DNA of 11,449 nt from Verrucomicrobiia bacterium (GTDB lineage: Bacteria > Verrucomicrobiota > Verrucomicrobiia > CAIQCK01), in NCBI GenBank assembly GCA_026417675.1, contig JAOACV010000026.1:1-11449 (forward strand), read 5' to 3'. The notes under the pieces are model-generated. The model was not told the DNA's origin. It was given only the letters and a program-made list of their open reading frames with translations, and searched no databases. Made by a program: the position numbers and the translations under genes. Below, piece by piece: positions 6,739-11,449 of this stretch (the first letter of the stretch is position 1; every line of letters begins with the position of its first letter).

Positions 6739-7689
6739 ATGGGCGCGCAACAGAGAAACGATCCGTCCTACGTGGCGCTGGCTGCGTCGGGCGAACTGAA
6801 ACGGCGCGCGGCGGCCGCGACGGCGGCGCTGGCGAAGTGTCGCGTGTGTCCGCGCGCGTGCGGGGTCGACCGGCTGCGCGGCGAAGCGGGCGCTTGCGGC
6901 ATCGGGCGTCAGGCCCGCGTGGCGAGTTGTTTCCCGCATCACGGCGAGGAGGATTGTTTGCGCGGCTGGCGCGGGTCGGGAACGATTTTCTTTTCCGGCT
7001 GCAACCTGCTCTGCGTGTTCTGCCAGAACTGGGAGATCAGCCACGGGCGCGAAGGGCGCGACGTGCCGCCGGAACGGCTGGCGGAGCTGATGCTCGCGTT
7101 GCAAAGCGCCGGTTGCCACAACATCAACTGGGTCACGCCCACGCATGTGGTGCCTCAGGCGCTGGAGGCCTTAGTGATTGCGGTGGAGCATGGGTTGAAG
7201 CTGCCAATCGTCTATAACAGCGGCGGCTACGACGCGTTGGAGATGCTGCGGCTGCTTGACGGCGTGGTGGACATCTACATGCCGGACTTCAAGCTGTGGG
7301 ATCCCGATGTTGCGGAGCGGTTGCTGAAGGCCCGCGACTATCCCGAAGTCGCCCGCCGCGCCCTTCAGGAGATGCACCGCCAGGTGGGCATGCTGCAACT
7401 CGATGACGACGGTCTGGCCCGACGGGGCGTGTTGGTGCGGCATTTGGTCATGCCGAACGGCCTGGCCGGCACGGGCGAAATCGCCCGCTGGCTGGCCGAG
7501 ACGCTCTCGCCCGACACCTACATCAACGTCATGGCCCAATACCACCCCGCTGGCGGCGTGGGCGGGGCTGACGAGATGGGCCGTTTGCGTGACATTGCGC
7601 GCCCCATCACCGTGGGAGAGTTCCGGGCAGCCTTGGCCGAAGCGCGCCGAGGAGGCCTGTGGCGGTTTGACCAGCGGCGGTTGCTTTAG
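6739..7689 (+). CDS. PflX-type radical SAM protein (COG1313, pyruvate formate-lyase activase-like)
   Basis: A protein of 316 residues. The radical SAM motif is SGCNLLCVFCQNWEIS, with Cys88-x3-Cys92-x2-Cys95 holding the [4Fe-4S] cluster that cleaves S-adenosylmethionine. Before it lies the COG1313 signature: CRVCPRACGVDR (Cys34, Cys37, Cys41), then Cys53, and GSGTIFFSGC. Family landmarks downstream are NINWVTPTHVVPQAL, GGYDALEMLRLLDGVVDIYMPDFK and the C-terminal MAQYHPAGG. The start ATG 6739 fits the usual short N-terminus; the upstream frame overlaps the divergent isomerase and its leader. Family members resemble glycyl-radical-enzyme activases, but most have no proven partner. No glycyl radical enzyme and no AMMECR1 or Memo gene is in view, so the target is unknown. 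It is probably cytoplasmic and oxygen-sensitive. Confidence 0.88.
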   Translation: MGAQQRNDPSYVALAASGELKRRAAAATAALAKCRVCPRACGVDRLRGEAGACGIGRQARVASCFPHHGEEDCLRGWRGSGTIFFSGCNLLCVFCQNWEISHGREGRDVPPERLAELMLALQSAGCHNINWVTPTHVVPQALEALVIAVEHGLKLPIVYNSGGYDALEMLRLLDGVVDIYMPDFKLWDPDVAERLLKARDYPEVARRALQEMHRQVGMLQLDDDGLARRGVLVRHLVMPNGLAGTGEIARWLAETLSPDTYINVMAQYHPAGGVGGADEMGRLRDIARPITVGEFRAALAEARRGGLWRFDQRRLL

Positions 7690-7752
7690 ATTCGCGGGGC
7701 GACGGCACCGTAACATCCTGGAAAAGAGTCTGTTAAACTCAAGGCCGTGAGC

Positions 7753-7780
7753 TTGCATTCCCGCCCTTTGCTGCTATAGT
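7753..7780 (+). promoter_or_regulatory. Extended -10 sigma70-type promoter for the DUF2934 pair
   Basis: TTGCAT (7753-7758) and TATAGT (7775-7780) are separated by 16 bp. TG at 7772-7773 gives an extended -10 (TGCTATAGT). The -10 matches the consensus at five of six positions and the -35 at four. Transcription would start near 7786-7788, ahead of the DUF2934 genes, in the 127-bp gap after the radical SAM gene. The call is by eye only. Confidence 0.5.
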
Positions 7781-7803
7781 CCAGCCAAACTTTCCGCCTG
7801 AAC

Positions 7804-7810
7804 GAGGTGG
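7804..7810 (+). promoter_or_regulatory. Strong Shine-Dalgarno GAGGTGG before an alternative GTG start
   Basis: GAGGTGG lies six bases before GTG 7817, which is in frame with the first DUF2934 gene. If used it would add 17 residues (MQQTSTRFSMTLNRIAN) to the protein. The ATG at 7868 has its own AGGA (7856-7859) eight bases upstream. The sequence does not settle which start is used. Confidence 0.45.
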
Positions 7811-7867
7811 ATCCCAGTGCAACAAACAAGCACTCGTTTTTCTATGACACTGAACAGGATAGCAAAC

Positions 7868-8155
7868 ATGAAAACGACAAATACCGGACGGAAGACCTCC
7901 GGGCGCTTGGGCGCAGACCGATCGGCCCGCCGGCCGCTTGAGCGTGATGTGGAAACATGGCTGCGGGCGATTGAACGAGACCTGATCTCCCGGCGTGCCC
8001 GTGAGATTTACCTTGAGCACGGCGCTCAGGCTGGACGCGATCTGGACAACTGGCTCCAAGCCGAGGCCGAGGTCAAAAAGAGTTTGGAAGAAGTCGAGCG
8101 GATGCTTTGCGCCGCGCCCAAAATGACCCGTCGGCACGCCAGCGGAGTGAACTGA
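7868..8155 (+). CDS. DUF2934 domain protein, first of a tandem pair
   Basis: A protein of 95 residues from ATG 7868, or 112 from GTG 7817. The DUF2934 motif (PF11154) is near residues 40-70: SRRAREIYLEHG, a linker with GRDLDNWLQAEAE, then a helical tail VKKSLEEVER. The N-terminal 30 residues are basic and disordered-looking (Lys, Arg, Thr, Gly, Ser rich). There is no signal peptide or membrane segment. DUF2934 is a short helical domain of unknown function found mainly in Verrucomicrobia, Acidobacteria and Proteobacteria, often on plasmids or near stress genes. It is followed after 54 bp by a second DUF2934 gene and preceded by a good promoter. Its start region is visibly richer in A and T than the neighbouring genes. 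Confidence 0.8.
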   Translation: MKTTNTGRKTSGRLGADRSARRPLERDVETWLRAIERDLISRRAREIYLEHGAQAGRDLDNWLQAEAEVKKSLEEVERMLCAAPKMTRRHASGVN

Positions 8156-8209
8156 AGAAACCAACAGGATTCTGCCATAAAAAGCACAGAAACTGAGGAG
8201 AAACCATAA

Positions 8210-8458
8210 ATGATAACGCAAGAACAAATCGCAAAACGCGCTTACGAGATTTGGCTGTCCCGCGGGGGCCAACATGGCAACGCTGAAAGCGACTGGCTGC
8301 AGGCCGAGGCGGAGTTGAAGAAGGAACTGCAACAAGCCGCGCCGGTCGCGCCCTCCAAGCTGACCGAAGCGGTGAGCCAAACGCTGGCTAAGCGGAAGGC
8401 CGCGCCCGCCAAGGCGAAAAGCGCCCGAAGCCGGACCGCCGGTTTGAAGGCCGGCTAG
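8210..8458 (+). CDS. DUF2934 domain protein with a basic Ala/Lys tail, second of a tandem pair
   Basis: A protein of 82 residues. GAGGAG (8195-8200) precedes the ATG by nine bases. The DUF2934 core is QIAKRAYEIWLSRGGQHGNA, then DWLQAEAELKKEL, with the same RxxEIxL...WLQAEAE pattern as the gene just upstream. This indicates an old tandem duplication. The C-terminal 30 residues (TLAKRKAAPAKAKSARSRTA and on) are rich in Lys, Arg and Ala, like histone-H1-type or nucleic-acid-binding tails. Binding to DNA or RNA is a guess from composition. The gene ends 23 bp from the convergent DUF523 gene, with no clear terminator between them. Confidence 0.82.
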   Translation: MITQEQIAKRAYEIWLSRGGQHGNAESDWLQAEAELKKELQQAAPVAPSKLTEAVSQTLAKRKAAPAKAKSARSRTAGLKAG

Positions 8459-8481
8459 TCGGCGCCACGCTCGCGCGGCAG

Positions 8482-8943
8482 TCAAAGTTCATCTTCCGAA
8501 ATCACGCGCACTCCCTCGCGCGAGAGGAGGGCTGTTGTCACGCCCTGGCCCTCGACGCGACCAGGTCTGCCGCTGGCGTCGAGCAGGTAGGTTCGTTTGA
8601 CGCCGCAGGACGGGCTGTTCTCCTTGAGGATCGCGCGCGTTGCGCCCGCCGTCCGGGCGATCAGGAGCGTCTCGCGCGCGCCGCGGATGAACTCTGCGGT
8701 CACGTCGCGCCCCGTCACGTCCACGACGCAGGCGCGGCCGTCGAGGACGTCCGCCCCGGTCCCGCCAGCGAGATTGGACGCGGCGCGCGGCGTGGGCCTT
8801 CCGCCGAGCTGCTCCGGGCAGACGGGAATCGCGCGACCCTCGGCCACAAGCCTTGCCACGCGCCGATCGAGCCGGTTGCCGCCATCGTGACGACAGTTCA
8901 CGCCGGCCAGACACGCGCTGACGATATAGGGTGCCTCCTTCAC
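8482..8943 (-). CDS. DUF523 protein, TudS-like thiouracil desulfidase family
   Basis: A protein of 153 residues, the usual size for stand-alone DUF523 (PF04463). It shows VSACLAGVNCRHDGG (Cys11, Cys17), PVCPEQLGG then RPTPRAA (Cys42), DVTAEFIRGA, and ILKENSPSCG (Cys113). TudS, the characterised member of the family, desulfurises thiouracil with a [4Fe-4S] cluster held by three conserved Cys. The Cys in ACLxG, VCPE and SPSCG here are the natural counterparts. RudS, a related two-domain protein (TudS plus DUF1722), has been reported to remove sulfur from 4-thiouridine in tRNA. This protein lacks DUF1722, so free thiouracil or a thionucleoside is the likelier substrate. Its ATG overlaps the thiI stop as ATGA, so it is translationally coupled to the s4U synthase. 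Family assignment is firm; substrate is inferred. Confidence 0.88.
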   Translation of the reverse strand: MKEAPYIVSACLAGVNCRHDGGNRLDRRVARLVAEGRAIPVCPEQLGGRPTPRAASNLAGGTGADVLDGRACVVDVTGRDVTAEFIRGARETLLIARTAGATRAILKENSPSCGVKRTYLLDASGRPGRVEGQGVTTALLSREGVRVISEDEL

Positions 8944-10184
8944 GGCGCGGTCTCGGGTTCCTCCGCTTCGTCAGTGGCGGGGCCGGCAACGACCTCGCCA
9001 GTCTTGTAGTGGAACCGCTCCAGCTTGGCGCCATCCACGCCGACTTTCACCAGAGCCTCGATGTCGAGCGCGCTCTCGGCGGCGGCGACGGAATCGAGTT
9101 GCGAGTGGATGATCGGCGATTTCGGCATGAACAGCGGGCAACAATCCTCAAACTTCTGCGACGACACATCGTAGGTGCCGATCCGGCGCGCCAGTTGCAT
9201 GATTTCCTCCTTGTCGAAACCGATCAGAGGCCGATAGACCGGCAAGCGGGCCACTTCGTTGACGCTCTGGAGGTTGTGCAACGTTTGCGAGGCGACCTGC
9301 GCGAGGCTGTCGCCGGTGACTAGGCCAAGGCAGCGATTCCGCCGGCCCAGCCGCTCCGCGATTCGCAGCATCATCCGCCGATAAAGGATGATCCGGAACT
9401 GCGACGGCGCCTTGGCGACGATGTGACGCTGGATTTCCTCAAACGGCACCAGCCAGAGATGCGAGCCGAACTGCCAAGGGGTCAACCGCCGCGCCAGCTC
9501 GCGCGCCACAGGCGCCGACGACCGGCCCGCGCGTTCCGGCGTGGCGTGGAAATGCGTGAACAGCACCTTCGCGCCGCGTTTCATCATCAACCACGCCGCC
9601 ACCGCCGAGTCAAACCCGCCGCTCAAGAGACACATCACGCGCCCGGCCGTGCCCACCGGCATGCCGCCCGGTCCCGGCTGCTTGTCCACCGCGATCAACG
9701 ACGGACCGCTGGTGATCTCCACAAAGCACGTCCGCTCTGGCGCGTCGAGGTCCACCCTGACCTGCGGCCCGAACGCCGCCCGCGCCCGCGCCATCAGCGC
9801 GCCGCCGAGCCGGCGTTCCAATTCCATGCTGTTCATCGGGAACGTCTTGTCGGCGCGCTTGGCGCGCACCGCCAGCGAGCCGAACGGCCGCTCGCGCAGC
9901 ATCCCCCAAGCGACCTCCACCATGTCGTCCAGCTCGCGTCCCGTCTCGCGCGCGACCGAAAAATTCGCCACGCCAAACACGCGCCGGATGCGTTCGATGG
10001 CCGGTTCCACCGGCGCGTCCGGTTTCAGCCACACGACGATCCGACCCTCCGGATGGCCGATGCGCTCGACCGCCAGTCCTTCCAGCGCCGCCGCGAGGTT
10101 CCGCTTCAGTCGCCCCGTGAAGAAGCTCCGGTTGCCCGCCTTCAGGGCGATTTCGTGGTAGTGGATGAGCAGTGCTTGTCGCAT
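8940..10184 (-). CDS. thiI: tRNA 4-thiouridine synthase ThiI (THUMP and PP-loop domains, no rhodanese domain)
   Basis: A protein of 414 residues. The N-terminal ferredoxin-like and THUMP region (about 1-165) reads MRQALLIHYHEIALKAGNRS, then IRRVFGVANFSVA (66-78), RAKRADKTFPMNS (107-119) and FVEI (154-157). The PP-loop ATP pyrophosphatase motif is LLSGGFDSAVAAW (186-198), which activates uridine 8 of tRNA with ATP. LGLVTGDSLAQVASQTLHNL (286-305) and RPLIGFDKEEIM (318-329) are further hallmarks. The sulfur-handling loop is FEDCCPLF with Cys348 and Cys349. There is no C-terminal rhodanese domain, unlike E. coli ThiI (about 480 residues), as in Bacillus and archaea. Sulfur must thus reach it directly from a cysteine desulfurase or another donor. 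Start ATG 10184 fits the family N-terminus, with a weak Shine-Dalgarno. It lies 29 bp after the small nucleotidyltransferase and overlaps DUF523 by ATGA. Confidence 0.94.
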   Translation of the reverse strand: MRQALLIHYHEIALKAGNRSFFTGRLKRNLAAALEGLAVERIGHPEGRIVVWLKPDAPVEPAIERIRRVFGVANFSVARETGRELDDMVEVAWGMLRERPFGSLAVRAKRADKTFPMNSMELERRLGGALMARARAAFGPQVRVDLDAPERTCFVEITSGPSLIAVDKQPGPGGMPVGTAGRVMCLLSGGFDSAVAAWLMMKRGAKVLFTHFHATPERAGRSSAPVARELARRLTPWQFGSHLWLVPFEEIQRHIVAKAPSQFRIILYRRMMLRIAERLGRRNRCLGLVTGDSLAQVASQTLHNLQSVNEVARLPVYRPLIGFDKEEIMQLARRIGTYDVSSQKFEDCCPLFMPKSPIIHSQLDSVAAAESALDIEALVKVGVDGAKLERFHYKTGEVVAGPATDEAEEPETAP

Positions 10185-10213
10185 CGCGGTGATTTAGGTT
10201 GAAAACGGCGGGG

Positions 10214-10459
10214 TTACCGCTGCGCCAGTTGCCGCAGGCGCGCCACATCCACCTGGTCCTGCTGGCGACAAGTCTCCTTGCTGGCAATGAGCGCCTGCAA
10301 ACCGAGATATGGAATCTTCTCTTCCACAAGGATATCCACGTCCTCGGTGGTCCTGATCAACCCGTGCAGAATGCAGGCTTGCTCGCCGCAAATCAGATAC
10401 TTGGCGCCCACCTCACTTAGCAACGCGCTCACACGGAGCAATGGATCTTGCGCCGGCAT
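10214..10459 (-). CDS. Nucleotidyltransferase-like protein with a large in-frame internal deletion (likely decayed)
   Basis: A protein of 81 residues. Its first half, VGAKYLICGEQACILHGL and then RTTEDVDILV (residues 17-45), matches the front of minimal nucleotidyltransferases, with the Asp40-x-Asp42 metal pair. Its second half, KIPYLGLQALIASKETCR followed by QQDQVDVARLR, matches their C-terminal end. Family members run to about 150-180 residues. Roughly 70-90 residues that normally lie between, including the third metal-binding Asp, are absent, with a join near residues 46-48 (about base 10320). The usual GG/GS of the nucleotide loop is also changed to Gly-Glu. A polymerase-type nucleotidyltransferase with one Asp pair and no third carboxylate is unlikely to work. 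The frame is nevertheless intact, with GGTGAG ahead of the ATG. Such proteins often pair with a HEPN or antitoxin partner; none is in view. Confidence 0.68.
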   Translation of the reverse strand: MPAQDPLLRVSALLSEVGAKYLICGEQACILHGLIRTTEDVDILVEEKIPYLGLQALIASKETCRQQDQVDVARLRQLAQR

Positions 10460-10462
10460 CGC

Positions 10463-10537
10463 TCACCACAAACGCGGGTTCGGCGGCGTGGCCGTTGTAT
10501 CCAGTCGCCTGCCGACAACTTTGACCGTTTCCTTCAC
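10463..10537 (-). CDS. Possible 24-residue peptide upstream of the nucleotidyltransferase
   Basis: GTG 10537 opens a frame of 24 residues (MKETVKVVGRRLD, then TTATPPNPRLW) that stops at TGA 10465-10463. Three bases later comes the nucleotidyltransferase ATG, a spacing that allows coupled translation. The residue content is protein-like, but 25 codons are too few to prove coding. No strong Shine-Dalgarno is seen, and an in-frame stop lies a few codons upstream of the GTG. It could be a leader peptide, a remnant of a partner protein, or chance. Confidence 0.27.
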   Translation of the reverse strand: MKETVKVVGRRLDTTATPPNPRLW

Positions 10538-10567
10538 GCGGCAATCTTATCAATCCGCGCCGCCGCG

Positions 10568-11449
10568 TCAACGCAAGCCACCCGGCGCGGCGCGCCCCCG
10601 CAGCCACCGGATGGCGGGGACGCCGAGCACGCCAAGGGCGATCAACGCGCCCAGCAACGCGAACCACGGCCCGAAACTGGCGGGCGTCAGGGCGCGCGGG
10701 CCAATGCAGTCCGCCGCCGCGCCCATCGCCCAGTGCGCGAGACTCGCGATGACGCCGCAGACGGTGATGAACATGCCGAACGCCCGCCCGCGCAACGCGT
10801 CCGGCACGCTCTCCATCAATGCCGCCTCGGTGATCGGAAAACTTCCCAGGATCAGGAACCCATATACGCACAACCCGACCCAGATCCAAGAGCGCGGCAG
10901 CCACGGCACCAGCGCCGCGCACAAAGCCGCGCCGACCACCACGCCGCCGAGCGCCCGGAACCGTCCGCGGTCGCTCATCGAGCCGAGCAGTGGATTGCTC
11001 AGCATGGCGATCAAATACATCAGGCCGAGATAGAAGCCCGTCGTGCGCGCGTTGAACTCATGGACGCGCTGGAGAAACAGCGAACTGAGCGTCGTCACGC
11101 CGCTCGCGCCGAAATCGCGCAGGCTGAACGCCACCGCCACCAGCCCCACCGCCAGCAGCGTGCCCCATGCCCGTCGCGAGCGATGCTCCGGCGCGCGCGC
11201 CAGCCGGTGCCGCGCATCGTGCGGTTCGCGGGCAAACGCCTCGAACAACACCGCGGCCACGATGCCGGCACCGGCCAATTCGAGGCACGGCTGCCGCCAG
11301 CCCACCGCGTCAGCGCGCCATCCCGCATACATCGGCCCGATGAAAAAGCCAAACGCCGCGCCCACGCCCGCGCGGCCCAGCGCCTGGCCCGGCCGGTCGG
11401 GAAACAACGCCACCAACAGCGCCGTCGCCGGCGGGGGATAGAAACTGCC
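10568..11449 (-). CDS. Major facilitator superfamily (MFS) transporter, 5' end off the window
   Basis: The frame is open from the right edge (GSFYPPPATALLVALFPDR) to TGA at 10568, giving 293 residues of an inner-membrane protein. Eight hydrophobic helices can be counted, such as GAAFGFFIGPMY, GIVAAVLFEAF, LLAVGLVAVAFSL, GFYLGLMYLIAMLSNPLLG, GVVVGAALCAALVPWL, IWVGLCVYGFLILGSFPI, FGMFITVCGVIASLAHW and FALLGALIALGVLGV. They fit TM5-TM12 of a 12-helix MFS protein. The long basic loop REPHDARHRLARAPEHRSRR after the second helix is the cytoplasmic loop between the two halves. NPLLGSMSDRGRFRALGG is the repeat of MFS motif A. The missing part is the first four helices and the true start; the TTG at 11416 inside the frame is not a credible start. 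Substrate unknown. It reads toward the nucleotidyltransferase-thiI run, 30 bp before the GTG of the 24-residue frame. Confidence 0.85.
   Translation of the reverse strand, partial: GSFYPPPATALLVALFPDRPGQALGRAGVGAAFGFFIGPMYAGWRADAVGWRQPCLELAGAGIVAAVLFEAFAREPHDARHRLARAPEHRSRRAWGTLLAVGLVAVAFSLRDFGASGVTTLSSLFLQRVHEFNARTTGFYLGLMYLIAMLSNPLLGSMSDRGRFRALGGVVVGAALCAALVPWLPRSWIWVGLCVYGFLILGSFPITEAALMESVPDALRGRAFGMFITVCGVIASLAHWAMGAAADCIGPRALTPASFGPWFALLGALIALGVLGVPAIRWLRGRAAPGGLR

Noticed and set aside
6610..7146. N-terminal extension of about 180 residues on the cytoplasmic isomerase
   Set aside because: It would read antisense through the radical SAM gene and the intergenic hairpin. The barrel begins exactly at MKLGLATN from ATG 6609.
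9423..10202. 259-residue open frame on the plus strand opposite thiI
   Set aside because: It is a reverse-strand artefact of the ThiI codons. It is Arg, His and Pro rich, with no motif or ribosome site.
1..11449. tRNA, rRNA, CRISPR repeats, insertion sequence ends, riboswitch
   Set aside because: I looked for clover-leaf ends with CCA, evenly spaced repeats, transposase motifs with terminal repeats and conserved riboswitch cores, and saw none. Small structured RNAs cannot be excluded without a covariance-model search.

Overview
This GC-rich window (roughly 60-65 % G+C by eye) looks like a chromosomal piece of a free-living bacterium of the Planctomycetes-Verrucomicrobia group, most likely Verrucomicrobiota. 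The basis is the protein mix: a Tat-exported TIM-barrel sugar isomerase, a secreted FAD-dependent oxidoreductase, an Asp-box sialidase next to a uroporphyrinogen-decarboxylase-like protein, and tandem DUF2934 proteins. This is inferred from family distribution, not from a marker gene. I see no rRNA, tRNA, CRISPR array, insertion sequence or phage gene.

Left part (1-2645, minus strand): an operon-like run reads leftwards as secreted sialidase-type beta-propeller, then UroD-like protein (12 bp later), then a secreted alpha/beta-hydrolase that overlaps UroD by ATGA and runs off the window. Positions 2646-3190 are a decayed stretch. It holds the two ends of a Tat-exported Gfo/Idh/MocA oxidoreductase with its centre lost and its frame broken, plus older coding fragments.

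Middle (3191-6609): a Tat-signal sugar phosphate isomerase/epimerase-like protein lies 4 bp ahead of a secreted FAD-dependent oxidoreductase, both on the plus strand. A second, cytoplasmic isomerase/epimerase converges on them from the minus strand. With the left part this reads as a carbohydrate uptake and oxidation island, but no substrate can be assigned from sequence alone.

Right part (6739-11449): a PflX-type (COG1313) radical SAM protein is divergent from the isomerase, and a strong 12-bp hairpin lies between them. Two small tandem DUF2934 proteins follow, behind a good extended -10 promoter. Then comes a minus-strand run: an MFS transporter (5' end off the window), a 24-codon reading frame, a nucleotidyltransferase that has lost its centre in frame, thiI, and a DUF523/TudS-like gene overlapping thiI by ATGA. 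The thiI-DUF523 pair is the most interesting feature. It joins the enzyme that puts sulfur on uridine 8 of tRNA to a member of the family known to remove sulfur from thiouracil.
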